NCBI RefSeq assembly: GCF_041435055.1
Contig: NZ_CP108002.1
Coordinates: 434,001 to 498,000, forward strand
Length of the DNA stretch: 64,000 nucleotides
Reading direction: 5' to 3'
From: Streptomyces sp. NBC_00341
GTDB taxonomy: Bacteria; Actinomycetota; Actinomycetes; Streptomycetales; Streptomycetaceae
Part shown: positions 1 through 8,144 of the stretch, one piece after another
Numbering within the stretch: position 1 is the stretch's first letter
Layout: each line of letters starts with the position of its first letter
The notes under the pieces: model-generated
The model's database searches: none
What the model was told of the DNA's origin: nothing
What the model saw: the letters and a program-made list of their open reading frames with translations, nothing else
Translations under genes and position numbers: made by a program

Positions 1-1229
1 AGGGTCTGGTTGGGGGCGATGACCAGGCCACTGCCCAGACCGGCCAGCAGCAGCGGGGCGGCCATCGCCCAGCCCGCGCCCCTGCCGGGCACCAGGTGGA
101 CGGCGAGCGCGGTGGCCCCGAGTCCGACGGCCACGGTCGCCATGCCGATGACGACCAGGGGGCGCCCGTACCGGCCGACCAGCCTGCCGCCGGGGCTCGC
201 GGCGACGGCGGACCCGAGGGCGAAGGGCGTGATCGCGAGCCCCGCCATCAGTGCGGTGTAGTGAAGTCCGCTCTGGAGGTAGAGCGTGGTGATGAAGAAG
301 ATCGAGGTGAATCCCGCGAAGTACAGCAGGATCAGCAGGCACCCCAGCCAGTAGGAGCGGACGCGGAAGAGCGAGAGTTCCACCACTGGCTGGGTGCCTT
401 TTCTGGAGCACCGGGACTCCCAGCCGACGAAGGCGGCGAGCAGCGCGGCGGCCGCGGGCAGGAACAGCCATTTGCCGTCGCCCGGCCACTGGCGCGACTG
501 GACGAAGGGCAGCAGCAGCGCCAGCACGCCGGAGCCCAGCAGCAGCACTCCGACCGGGTCCAGGTCCCGCAGCCGCACCGGGCCGGCGGACGGCGTGTCC
601 GGCAGCAGCCGGTGGGCCAGCAGCAGGCAGACGGCCCCGAGCGGCAGGTTGACGTAGAACACCCAGCGCCAGCCCTCCTCCGCGCCGGCCGCCTGGATCA
701 GGAGTCCGCCCAGCAGCGGGCCGACGGCGGTGGAGATCCCGACCACGGTGCCGAACATGCCGAAGGCCCGGCCCCGTTCGCGGCCGGAGAACATCTGCTG
801 GATGAGAGCGGAGATCTGGGGCGACACCAGGCCGCCCGCCAGGCCCTGGACCAGTCGGGCGATCACCAGCCAGAGGCTGGACTGGGCGGCTCCGCAGGCC
901 GCGGACGACAGGGTGAAGAGCGCCAGCCCGGCCATGAAGACCTGGCGGCGCCCCCGGGCGTCGCCGAGCCGTCCGGCGGGAATCAGGAAGAGTCCGAAGG
1001 CGAGGGCGTAACCGGACAGCACCCACTGCAGGTCGGACTCCGGGGTGTGCAGGCCCTCCCGGATCGACGGCAGTGCGACGTTGACGATCGACACGTCCAA
1101 CAGGGTCATGAAGCCTGCGACCAGGCACACCGCGAGCGCCCGCCACCGCCGGGGATCGGGCGCGTCCGGCCCGTCGGCGGACTCCGCACCCCGCCCCCCT
1201 GACCCCCGGTACGCCGCACTCTCTGCCAT
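1..1229 (-). CDS. MFS drug exporter, DHA2 (EmrB/QacA) type, 3' part beyond window
   Basis: The gene reads leftward off the window edge, so only the N-terminal 409 residues are visible. They show the DHA2 pattern: a hydrophilic tail of about 30 residues, a first helix with LLDVSIVNVALPSI, then WVLSGYALAFG, the loop signature GRLGDARGRR, and the motif-C-like GPLLGGLLIQ. Further helices follow with WRWVFYVNLPLG, a family hallmark. Members export drugs or metabolites across the membrane using the proton gradient. The start at 1229 is the only ATG before the conserved tail. It is divergent from the HTH-TOBE regulator, and the 179-bp gap between them holds a palindrome that could control both. The substrate cannot be inferred. 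Confidence 0.88.
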   Translation of the reverse strand, partial: MAESAAYRGSGGRGAESADGPDAPDPRRWRALAVCLVAGFMTLLDVSIVNVALPSIREGLHTPESDLQWVLSGYALAFGLFLIPAGRLGDARGRRQVFMAGLALFTLSSAACGAAQSSLWLVIARLVQGLAGGLVSPQISALIQQMFSGRERGRAFGMFGTVVGISTAVGPLLGGLLIQAAGAEEGWRWVFYVNLPLGAVCLLLAHRLLPDTPSAGPVRLRDLDPVGVLLLGSGVLALLLPFVQSRQWPGDGKWLFLPAAAALLAAFVGWESRCSRKGTQPVVELSLFRVRSYWLGCLLILLYFAGFTSIFFITTLYLQSGLHYTALMAGLAITPFALGSAVAASPGGRLVGRYGRPLVVIGMATVAVGLGATALAVHLVPGRGAGWAMAAPLLLAGLGSGLVIAPNQT

Positions 1230-1370
1230 GGCTCGCACCCTAGGTCGCACGCCCCGATTCCTCATCCCGGCAGGGCCACCCGGCCGTGCGCCGCGCGCTA
1301 CATTGGCGCGGTCACCGTCGGCGAGAACCAGCGCCAGTGTTCGTGCCTGCCGCGAAACGCCAGAGAAAAG

Positions 1371-1412
1371 CTTGCATATGCAAGGAATAATCACCTAAGG
1401 TGCGGCATATGC
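1371..1412. promoter_or_regulatory. Paired GCATATGC palindromes, candidate operators
   Basis: CTTGCATATGCAAG (1371-1384) is a perfect 14-bp palindrome, AT-rich against its surroundings. Its 8-bp core GCATATGC recurs at 1405-1412, overlapping the ATG at 1409. The two centres are 31 bp apart, about three helical turns, so a dimer on each could sit on one face. Autoregulation by the HTH-TOBE protein is inferred. Control of the divergent exporter is also possible. Confidence 0.5.
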
Positions 1413-1804
1413 AGTCCTACACAATCGGACAGGCCGCCCGTCTGCTGGGCGTCAGCCCGGACACCGCACGCCGCTGGGCGGACGCCGGCCGCGTGGCGAC
1501 CCACCGCGAGGACGGCGGGCGCCGCCTCATCGACGGCCGCGACCTGGCGGCGTTCTCCGTGGAGGTCGCCCAGGGCGGCTCCGGCGAGGACGACGCGTCC
1601 TACACCTCGGCCCGCAACGCCTTTCCCGGCATCGTCACCGCCGTCAAGCTCGGGGACGTGGCGGCGCAGGTGGAGATCCAGGCCGGTCCGCACCGGCTCG
1701 TGTCACTGCTGACCCGGGAAGCGGTCGAGGAGCTCGGGCTCGAGGTGGGCATGCAGGCCACCGCCCGGGTGAAGTCGACCAGCGTGCATATCGACCGCAC
1801 CTGA
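1409..1804 (+). CDS. HTH and TOBE-domain (molybdate/tungstate-binding type) regulator
   Basis: This is a 131-residue protein. Residues 1-55 form a MerR/excisionase-like helix-turn-helix (YTIGQAARLLGVSPDTARRW) followed by the wing GRRLIDGRDLAAF. Residues about 65-131 form a single TOBE/Mop domain (RNAFPGIVTAVKLGDVAAQVEI ends the first strands), the fold that binds molybdate or tungstate. Such short HTH-TOBE proteins usually regulate molybdate uptake, but no modABC genes are in view. AAGG at 1397-1400 lies eight bases before the ATG at 1409. A GTG at 1400 would overlap that site, so 1409 is preferred. The start codon lies inside the second GCATATGC palindrome, which suggests self-repression. 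Confidence 0.8.
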   Translation: MQSYTIGQAARLLGVSPDTARRWADAGRVATHREDGGRRLIDGRDLAAFSVEVAQGGSGEDDASYTSARNAFPGIVTAVKLGDVAAQVEIQAGPHRLVSLLTREAVEELGLEVGMQATARVKSTSVHIDRT

Positions 1805-1988
1805 CCCGGACGCGGCCCGTGCCCGTGCCCGTCCAGCGGTGTGCCCCCGGGACACGTCTCACCGCGGCAAGGACAGCCCGTCAGTAGACTCGGCCGCGAG
1901 CCGCCACCGGTGCCGTCCGACCCCGACTGCGGAAGGCCGTGCGCCACCGGGATCAACGGCTCACGAAGCGGCCCCTGAGCTGCGAGAA

Positions 1989-2010
1989 CCTGATCAGGGC
2001 GCCACCTGAT
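1989..2010. promoter_or_regulatory. Inverted repeats upstream of dhaK
   Basis: CCTGATCAGG (1989-1998) is a perfect 10-bp palindrome. A further CCTGAT at 2005-2010 makes a second inverted pair with ATCAGG over a 6-bp spacer. The element ends 11 bp before the GGAGG ribosome binding site of dhaK, a position suited to an operator. No DhaR-type regulator is encoded nearby, so the protein that would bind is unknown. Confidence 0.35.
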
Positions 2011-2031
2011 GGCCCTACTGGGAGGTTACCG

Positions 2032-3024
2032 TTGAAGATGCTGATCAACGTCCCCGAGACCGTGGTCGCGGATGCTCTGCGCGGGATGGCCGCCGCCCAT
2101 CCGGAACTGACCGTGGACGTCGAGAACCGTGTCGTCGTACGGCGTGACGCGCCCGTGGCCGGAAAGGCCGCCCTGGTATCCGGTGGCGGATCCGGGCACG
2201 AGCCGCTGCATGCCGGGTTCGTCGGGCCGGGGATGCTGTCGGCCGCGTGCGCCGGCGAGGTGTTCACGTCCCCGGTGCCGGATCAGATGGTGCGGGCCGC
2301 CGCCGCCGTCGACAGCGGTGCGGGCGTGCTCTTCGTCGTCAAGAACTACACCGGCGACGTACTCAACTTCGAGATGGCCGCAGAGCTGGCCGAAGAGGAG
2401 GGGATACGGGTCGCCCAGGTACTCGTCAACGACGATGTCGCGGTCACCGACAGCCTCTTCACAGCGGGGCGGCGGGGCACCGGAGCGACACTGTTCGTCG
2501 AGAAGATCGCCGGCGCGGCGGCCGAGGAGGGTGCTCCGCTGGACCGGGTGGCGGCGATCGCGCGGCAGGTGAACGAGTCGTCGCGCAGTTTCGGGGTGGC
2601 GCTGACCTCCGTGACCACACCCGCCAAGGGCTCGCCCACCTTCGATCTGCCCGCGGGCGAACTCGAACTCGGGGTGGGGATCCACGGTGAACCGGGGCGT
2701 GAGCGGCGTCCGATGATGACGTCACGGGAGATCGCGGACTTCGCGGTGGACGCGGTGCTGGAGGACCTGCGGCCGCACGGTCCGGTGATCGCGCTGGTCA
2801 ACGGGATGGGGGCGACACCGCTGCTGGAGCTGTACGGGTTCAATGCCGAGGTGCAGCGGGTGCTGTCCGAGCGGGGCGTTGCCGTGGCTCGTACGCTCGT
2901 CGGCAACTATGTGACCTCGCTCGACATGGCTGGCTGTTCGGTGACGCTCTGCCAGGTGGACGAGGAGCTGGTGCGGCTCTGGGACGCACCGGTGGAGACC
3001 CCCGCACTGCGCTGGGGCCGTTGA
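2032..3024 (+). CDS. dhaK: Dihydroxyacetone kinase subunit DhaK
   Basis: The 330-residue DhaK subunit binds dihydroxyacetone covalently through a histidine and passes it to DhaL for phosphorylation to dihydroxyacetone phosphate. Seen in the sequence are the N-terminal GGGSGHEPLHAGFVG substrate loop and, in the C-terminal domain, GVGIHGEPGRER, whose His corresponds to the substrate-binding histidine (His230 in E. coli). Length matches the family. TTG at 2032 is chosen because GGAGG (2021-2025) sits six bases ahead; the in-frame ATG at 2038 is 12 bases away. It is the first gene of dhaK-dhaL-dhaM, which indicates the PEP-dependent rather than the ATP-dependent enzyme. Confidence 0.95.
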   Translation: MKMLINVPETVVADALRGMAAAHPELTVDVENRVVVRRDAPVAGKAALVSGGGSGHEPLHAGFVGPGMLSAACAGEVFTSPVPDQMVRAAAAVDSGAGVLFVVKNYTGDVLNFEMAAELAEEEGIRVAQVLVNDDVAVTDSLFTAGRRGTGATLFVEKIAGAAAEEGAPLDRVAAIARQVNESSRSFGVALTSVTTPAKGSPTFDLPAGELELGVGIHGEPGRERRPMMTSREIADFAVDAVLEDLRPHGPVIALVNGMGATPLLELYGFNAEVQRVLSERGVAVARTLVGNYVTSLDMAGCSVTLCQVDEELVRLWDAPVETPALRWGR

Positions 3025-3084
3025 GCCTTCCCGCTCCGCCGTTGCCGCGCACCGTGCCCCACCCGATGAACCCAAGGAGATCAT

Positions 3085-3702
3085 GTGCTCGACACCGACT
3101 TCTTCCGCCGCTGGATGACCACGACCGCCGCCGCGGTGGACCGCGAGGCCGCGCATCTGACGGACCTCGACTCGGCGATCGGGGACGCCGACCACGGCAG
3201 CAATCTCCAGCGCGGATTCACCGCGGTGACGGCTGCCCTCGACAAGGAACCGCCGCGGACGCCGGGGGCCGTACTGATACTCGCCGGACGGCAGTTGATC
3301 TCCACCGTCGGAGGGGCGTCCGGCCCGCTGTACGGCACGCTGCTGCGGCGTACGGGAAAGGCGCTGGGTGACGATGCCCCCGCCGTGACCCGCGACGAGC
3401 TGGCGCGGGCGCTCGGGGCGGGCGTGGCGGCGGTGGCCCAGCTGGGCGGGGCCCAGGCCGGGGACAAGACGATGCTCGACGCCCTGCTGCCGGCGGCCGA
3501 GGCGCTCGGGACATCGTTCGAGGCGGCGCGGGACGCGGCGCGGGCGGGCGCGCTGGCGACCGTGCCCCTACAGGCGCGCAAGGGCCGGGCGAGCTATCTG
3601 GGCGAACGGAGCATCGGACATCAGGATCCGGGGGCCACGTCCTCCGCGCTGCTGATCGCCGCACTGGCGGAGACCGGCGATGCCGCCGGGGGCGCCGCAT
3701 GA
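3085..3702 (+). CDS. dhaL: Dihydroxyacetone kinase ADP-binding subunit DhaL
   Basis: The 205-residue DhaL holds tightly bound ADP that is rephosphorylated by DhaM and then phosphorylates the sugar held on DhaK. The nucleotide/Mg site appears as DSAIGDADHGSNLQRGF near residues 27-43, with the three conserved acidic and histidine positions. The glycine-rich loops STVGGASGPLYG and GDKTMLDALLPA follow. The start is GTG at 3085 with AAGGAGA at 3074-3080. An ATG two bases earlier is in another frame. It ends in an ATGA overlap with dhaM, so the two are translationally coupled. Confidence 0.95.
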   Translation: MLDTDFFRRWMTTTAAAVDREAAHLTDLDSAIGDADHGSNLQRGFTAVTAALDKEPPRTPGAVLILAGRQLISTVGGASGPLYGTLLRRTGKALGDDAPAVTRDELARALGAGVAAVAQLGGAQAGDKTMLDALLPAAEALGTSFEAARDAARAGALATVPLQARKGRASYLGERSIGHQDPGATSSALLIAALAETGDAAGGAA

Positions 3703-4109
3703 GCGCGGACAAGCAGGTCGGGATCGTGCTCGTCTCGCACAGCGGGCCGGTGGCGGAGGCGGTCGCCGCGCTGGCCAGGGGGCTCGCGGCCGGTGGCGCG
3801 ACCGCCCCGGTGGCCGCCGCCGGAGGTACGCCCGCGGGCGGCCTCGGGACGAGCCCGGAGCTCATCGCAAAGGCGGCAAGATCGGTGGACGCCGGCGCGG
3901 GTGTCGCCGTGCTGGTCGACCTGGGCAGTGCGGTGCTCACGGTCAAGGCGATGCTCGCAGAGGGCGACGAACTCCCGGACGGGGCCCGGCTGGTGGACGC
4001 CCCACTGGTGGAGGGCGCGGTGGCCGCGGTGGTCACCGCGTCGGCGGGCGGCGACCTCGATGCCGTGGCGGCCGCCGCTTCGGAGGCGTACGACTACCGC
4101 AAGGTGTAG
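3699..4109 (+). CDS. dhaM: PTS-dependent dihydroxyacetone kinase phosphotransferase subunit DhaM
   Basis: DhaM here is a 136-residue single EIIA-Man-like domain. The phospho-accepting His is at residue 14 in IVLVSHSGPVAEA, and VLVDLGSAVLTV forms the conserved second strand region. Unlike E. coli DhaM it carries no fused HPr or EI domains, so phosphate must come from the cell's general PTS proteins, encoded elsewhere. The ATG overlaps the dhaL stop (ATGA). The three-gene order dhaKLM matches other actinobacterial operons. Confidence 0.92.
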   Translation: MSADKQVGIVLVSHSGPVAEAVAALARGLAAGGATAPVAAAGGTPAGGLGTSPELIAKAARSVDAGAGVAVLVDLGSAVLTVKAMLAEGDELPDGARLVDAPLVEGAVAAVVTASAGGDLDAVAAAASEAYDYRKV

Positions 4110-4166
4110 GGCGGGGCCGCCGTGTCGCCGGCGCGGCTCCCGGCCCGTTCGCCCACACTTGACGGC

Positions 4167-4673
4167 ATGTCACCGAACGAGCGGCGCAGCGCCGGGCTCC
4201 TCCTCTTCCGTACCACCGGGGAATCCGGCCTGGAAGTCCTCCTCGGCCACATGGGCGGGCCGTTCTGGGCGGGCCGGGAGCGCGCGGCGTGGTCGGTGCC
4301 GAAGGGTGAGTACGGCCCCGGGGAGGAGGCGGCGGCCGCGGCCCGGCGGGAGTTCGGGGAGGAGTTCGGCCACCCGGCCCCGGACGGTGCGTGGGTGGCG
4401 CTGGGCGAATCGCGGCAGTCCGGCGGCAAGACCGTGACGGTGTGGGCGCTGGAGGCCGACCTCGATCCGGCGACGGCCGTTCCGGGGACGTTCACGATGG
4501 AGTGGCCCCGGGGGTCCGGCGTGCGGCGGGAGTTCCCGGAGATCGACCGGTTCGCCTGGTGTACGCCGGAGGTGGCCGCCGAGCGGCTCGTCAAGGGGCA
4601 GCGGGTCTTCGTGGACCGGCTGCGCGACGTGCTGAGCGGCGAGCGCGGGGCGTCCGCGCCGGGCGGGTCCTGA
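4167..4673 (+). CDS. NUDIX hydrolase
   Basis: This is a 168-residue protein with a complete NUDIX box, GEYGPGEEAAAAARREFGEE followed by FGH (about residues 52-74), matching Gx5Ex7REUxEExGU. The family hydrolyses nucleoside diphosphates linked to other groups, using Mg bound by the box glutamates. The N-terminal RRSAGLLLFR and the downstream PKG entry are typical of small house-cleaning NUDIX enzymes related to diadenosine polyphosphate hydrolases. The ATG at 4167 has no ribosome binding site, so it may be leaderless. It lies 57 bases after dhaM but seems unrelated. The substrate is unknown. Confidence 0.88.
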   Translation: MSPNERRSAGLLLFRTTGESGLEVLLGHMGGPFWAGRERAAWSVPKGEYGPGEEAAAAARREFGEEFGHPAPDGAWVALGESRQSGGKTVTVWALEADLDPATAVPGTFTMEWPRGSGVRREFPEIDRFAWCTPEVAAERLVKGQRVFVDRLRDVLSGERGASAPGGS

Positions 4674-4769
4674 GCCCCGGGCCGGTGGACGTTGCGGGAG
4701 ACGATCTCCACCTGTCGTTCCACCCATGGGTCCAGGTGCGAGAGACCGTGCGACAGCAGTCTTGAGGGC

Positions 4770-5318
4770 ATGACAACGACCGACTGGATCACCGACATCG
4801 CCCTCGTCCTGGTCGTCTTCCGGCAGCTGCGGGAAGGCCGACTGGACCTCAAGACCTTCCTGATCCCGCTGGGGATCGTGGCCTTCGTGGCGCACTCGTA
4901 CCTCGACAGCGTGCCCACCGCGGGCAACGACCTGGTGCTGATCGGCGCGCTGATGGCCGTCGGCGCGGCCCTCGGCATCGCGGGCGGCGTCTACACCCGG
5001 GTCCGGGCCGTGGGCGAACACCTGCTGATCAAGGCCGGCGTGGTCTCCGCGGTCCTGTGGGTGCTCGGCATGGGCGCCCGCATGGGCTTCCAGATCTGGG
5101 TCTCGCACGGCGGGGGCGCGGACGACGTGGCACGGTTCAGCATCGCCCACCACATCACCACGGATCAGGCCTGGGTCGCCGCCTTCGTCCTGATGGCGCT
5201 CACCGAGGTCATCACGCGGCTCGCCACGATCTTCGTCCGGAGCCGGATGGTGAACGGCAGGCAGCCGCACACGACCGCGGCGGCACATCCGGCGCCCTCC
5301 CTCGGCCCCACGGCCTGA
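4770..5318 (+). CDS. Small integral membrane protein, about five helices, function unknown
   Basis: The 182-residue protein has hydrophobic segments at about residues 6-16, 28-46, 52-72, 90-106 and 132-152, with a short polar C-terminal tail. It resembles the streptomycete group of DUF1453/CcdC-like membrane proteins, but I do not recognise a defined function. The start at 4770 is the ATG next to the first helix (MTTTDWITDIALVL). The histidine kinase gene begins 20 bases after its stop, so the pair may act together, but the kinase seems to have its own -10 box. Confidence 0.7.
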   Translation: MTTTDWITDIALVLVVFRQLREGRLDLKTFLIPLGIVAFVAHSYLDSVPTAGNDLVLIGALMAVGAALGIAGGVYTRVRAVGEHLLIKAGVVSAVLWVLGMGARMGFQIWVSHGGGADDVARFSIAHHITTDQAWVAAFVLMALTEVITRLATIFVRSRMVNGRQPHTTAAAHPAPSLGPTA

Positions 5319-5326
5319 CCATGGAC

Positions 5327-5332
5327 TATGGT
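5327..5332 (+). promoter_or_regulatory. -10 box for leaderless kinase transcript
   Basis: TATGGT fits the streptomycete TANNNT -10 consensus and ends six bases before the GTG at 5339. This is the spacing typical of leaderless mRNAs, and it favours the GTG over the in-frame ATG at 5321. Confidence 0.4.
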
Positions 5333-5338
5333 CACGCC

Positions 5339-6568
5339 GTGCCCGAAGCACAGAGCGTCCCAGAAAAGCGGAGCACCGCTACAGAGCAGAGCGCGCCCGG
5401 TAGGGGCTCGGCCCCGTACCGGGTGCCCGGCCCCCTGACCCTCACAGGTCACGATCCTCGCGTGGGCTGGGTCCTGACCCTCTGCGTCATCGGCTCCGCG
5501 TTCATCACCGTACGGCCGATCGGGCTCAGCGGCCGGGGCCTCGTGGTCGCCGCGCTCATCGTCGTCAACTCCCTGGCCCTCCTGGCCCGGCAACTGCCCG
5601 AGACCAGGGTCCCGCCCCGCGTCGCCCTGGTCTGGCTGACCCTCGGCATCGTCGCCGCGGCCGCCCTGATCGCCGTCAGCCGCAGCGGATCGGGCTACCT
5701 CTTCGCGTTCTTCCTCGTCGGTCACGCCGGATACCGGCTGCAGCCCAGGCCGGCCCTGGCCCTCGCGGCGTTCTGCAGCCTGCTGTGCGGCGGAGTCCTG
5801 TACTTCCGCATCGGCCCCGGCCACCACCTGCTGCCCTGGGCGGTCGGTCTGGCCACCGGCACCCCGGTCGTCATCGGCATCATCAACCGCAGCCGCCGGC
5901 GCGCCGTCCAGGCGGTCATCGAGGCCGCGGAGTCCGCCGAGCGGGCCGCCCGCGCCGAGGCGCAGGCCGCCGTCCTCACCGAGCGGGGGCGGATCGCCCG
6001 CGACGTGCACGACGTCCTGGCCCACTCCCTCGCGGGCATCAACATGCAGCTGGAGCTGGCGGACGCCCTGATCGAAACCGGTGACCTGGAGAAGGTCCGC
6101 GAGGCGAACCAGAAGGCGCACAGCATGGTCAAGGAGAGCCTGAAGCAGGCCCAGTGGACCGTGCACGCGCTCCGTGAGGACTCCCTGCCGCTGGTGGCCA
6201 GCCTGACCGCGATGCTCGACTCGTCCGGCCACCGCGACGCCCTCACCCTCACCGGCACAGAGCGCGACGTACCGTCCCAGGTCACACAGAACCTGCTGCG
6301 AATCGCGCAGGAGTCGCTGACCAACGCCGCCCGGCACGCGCCCGGCGGCGAGGTGCGGGTGGAGCTGACATTCGATTCCGCATCGACGACACTGAGGATC
6401 CGTAACAGCGCGGCGACCCGTGCGGTGCGCGCGGGCGTCGGCAGCGGAATGGGGCTGATCGGCATGCGGGAACGGGTCGCCCTGCTGGGTGGCACGATCA
6501 CCGCGGGCCCGGTCACCGAAGGACCGGACGAAGGCGGCTGGCAAGTGGAAGCAGTGATACCGGGATGA
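5339..6568 (+). CDS. NarL/DesK-type sensor histidine kinase
   Basis: The 409-residue kinase has four to five transmembrane helices in residues about 45-180 and a short coiled linker. A HisKA_3 dimerisation domain follows, with ERGRIARDVHDVLAHSL and phospho-accepting His near residue 224, then a HATPase_c domain (NLLRIAQESLTNAARHAPGG as N box, GSGMGLIGMRERVALLGG as G box). No extracellular sensor domain is present, so the signal is probably sensed in the membrane. It overlaps the response regulator gene by ATGA and forms a two-component pair with it. An alternative start is ATG at 5321. Confidence 0.92.
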   Translation: MPEAQSVPEKRSTATEQSAPGRGSAPYRVPGPLTLTGHDPRVGWVLTLCVIGSAFITVRPIGLSGRGLVVAALIVVNSLALLARQLPETRVPPRVALVWLTLGIVAAAALIAVSRSGSGYLFAFFLVGHAGYRLQPRPALALAAFCSLLCGGVLYFRIGPGHHLLPWAVGLATGTPVVIGIINRSRRRAVQAVIEAAESAERAARAEAQAAVLTERGRIARDVHDVLAHSLAGINMQLELADALIETGDLEKVREANQKAHSMVKESLKQAQWTVHALREDSLPLVASLTAMLDSSGHRDALTLTGTERDVPSQVTQNLLRIAQESLTNAARHAPGGEVRVELTFDSASTTLRIRNSAATRAVRAGVGSGMGLIGMRERVALLGGTITAGPVTEGPDEGGWQVEAVIPG

Positions 6569-7230
6569 GTGAACCGACGCAGGATCCCCAGCGGCTGCGT
6601 GTGATCGTCGCCGACGACCAGGCTGCCGTACGGGAGCCGCTGGCCGCCGTCCTCGGTCTGGCCGAGGACATCGACGTCGTCGCCTCGGCCGCCGACGGCA
6701 CAGAGGTACTCGCCGCAGTCGCCGCAGGCCCGGTCGACGTGGTCCTGATGGACCTGCGGATGCCGGTGATGGACGGCACCGAGGCGACCCGGCGGCTCAC
6801 AGAGGAGCACCCCGAGGTCGCCGTGGTCGTCCTGACCACGTTCGCCGACGACGACTCCATCCTCGCCGCGCTGAGCGCCGGCGCCACCGGCTATCTCACC
6901 AAGAACGCGGGGCGCCAGGACATCACCCGCGCCATCCGCGCCGCCGCCGCGGGGCAGTCCGTCCTCGACCGCGAAGTCCAGAACCGCCTCCTGGCGACGG
7001 TCCGCACCAAGCCCCCGGCCCCCGCGCAGCCGCTGCCCCGTGACATCACCCCGCGCGAGCGCGAGGTCCTCACCCTGATCGGCCAGGGCCTGCCGAACCG
7101 TGCCATCGCCGAGAAGCTCTTCATCAGCGAGGCCACGGTGAAGACGCACATCAACAACCTCTTCGCCAAGGCGGACATCAAGGACCGCGCCGACGCCGTG
7201 CGCCGCGCCCTCGGGGCAGGCCTGGCCTGA
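6565..7230 (+). CDS. NarL/LuxR-family response regulator
   Basis: This 221-residue regulator has a receiver domain (residues about 11-125) with acidic pair ADD, phospho-acceptor Asp-63 in VVLMDLRMPVMDG and switch Lys in GYLTKNAG. The C-terminal LuxR/GerE helix-turn-helix is at about 155-212 (LTPREREVLTLIGQGLPNR, then ATVKTHINNLFAK, given here in two parts). It is the cognate partner of the upstream kinase, with ATGA overlap. Targets are unknown; the adjacent membrane protein gene is a possibility. Confidence 0.94.
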   Translation: MSEPTQDPQRLRVIVADDQAAVREPLAAVLGLAEDIDVVASAADGTEVLAAVAAGPVDVVLMDLRMPVMDGTEATRRLTEEHPEVAVVVLTTFADDDSILAALSAGATGYLTKNAGRQDITRAIRAAAAGQSVLDREVQNRLLATVRTKPPAPAQPLPRDITPREREVLTLIGQGLPNRAIAEKLFISEATVKTHINNLFAKADIKDRADAVRRALGAGLA

Positions 7231-7288
7231 GCCGTCGAGACTCCGCGGCCCCACCTGGCCACGGCCTGTCCGGCGGATCAGGAGGGCG

Positions 7289-7915
7289 TCATGCCGGTAG
7301 GCCGCGTACGCAGGCCGAGGGCAGTGCCCGCTCCATCCCCTTCAGATGCAGGACGTCCAGCCCATGGCCGTACGCCGTCCAGGCGGCCGCCCCGTACAAC
7401 CGCGGCCCACACGACGGCGACGAGCGCACGCCCTCCGTCGCGACCAGCGTGTTGAGCAACTGCGTGGTGATGCGGTCGAGTGCCGGCCTGATTTCCTTGT
7501 CGAGGTCCGGCCGCCGGGTGGGCCGTCTTTCCGGATGCGCGTCCCAGCGGGTGTACAGCCCGCGCTGCACCAGCTTGTTCGCCTCGATCTGATCCCCGAA
7601 GACGGCGACCACCGTCGCAGGGTCCAGCCCGAGCCCGACAGCCCGAGCGGCTGCGTCATCGAGGATCCTCTGCTCCCGAGCGGGGTCGTCGACCGGCCGG
7701 TCGGTGCCGTACTTGGCTGCGGCCACCTTGTCGGCGATCAGCAACCGCTCGGCGAACAGATCGGCCAGCGGCGTGAGCGCACGGGCGGCAGAGGGCCCGG
7801 GCGCGACGGGCTCCGCAGGCTGCGGTCCGGCGACGGCGGGCATGGCAGCGGCACCGGAGAGCAACAGCGCGGCGCATGAGGCGACCGCCACGGATCGGGT
7901 ACGTCGGGTTCGCAC
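7289..7915 (-). CDS. Secreted chorismate mutase (AroQ gamma type)
   Basis: The protein converts chorismate to prephenate and is predicted to be exported. The signal peptide has RTRRTR, then AVASCAALLLSGAAA, then the AxA site PAVAG. The mature AroQ helical core begins at LTPLADLFAERLLIADKVA and carries the conserved KYGTDRPVDDPAREQ and DQIEANKLVQRGLY motifs, as in the periplasmic M. tuberculosis enzyme. GTG at 7915 is chosen since AAAGGA lies eight bases upstream; ATGs at 7933 and 7942 would add 6 or 9 residues but lack ribosome binding sites. It is convergent with the response regulator. The role of an extracellular chorismate mutase is unclear in this family. Confidence 0.85.
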   Translation of the reverse strand: MRTRRTRSVAVASCAALLLSGAAAMPAVAGPQPAEPVAPGPSAARALTPLADLFAERLLIADKVAAAKYGTDRPVDDPAREQRILDDAAARAVGLGLDPATVVAVFGDQIEANKLVQRGLYTRWDAHPERRPTRRPDLDKEIRPALDRITTQLLNTLVATEGVRSSPSCGPRLYGAAAWTAYGHGLDVLHLKGMERALPSACVRGLPA

Positions 7916-8144
7916 AGAGCGTGTCCTTTCCATCGTGTCCATATGAGGATGAGCTCAAGGCGTAGGGGCGCTGCTGATCGACACGGGCCCTGCCTGGTGA
8001 ACATCTGCCGGGTCTGGCCGCATGCACCGTCACGGCGGCGGCACCGACCCCCGGTCCGAGCAGCGTCGGCGCCACCGGGACCGCGCCTGGAGGCGCTCGG
8101 TCGTGGGGTGGCATAGCGTTTCCCATGACGGGCCGGGGTCAACA

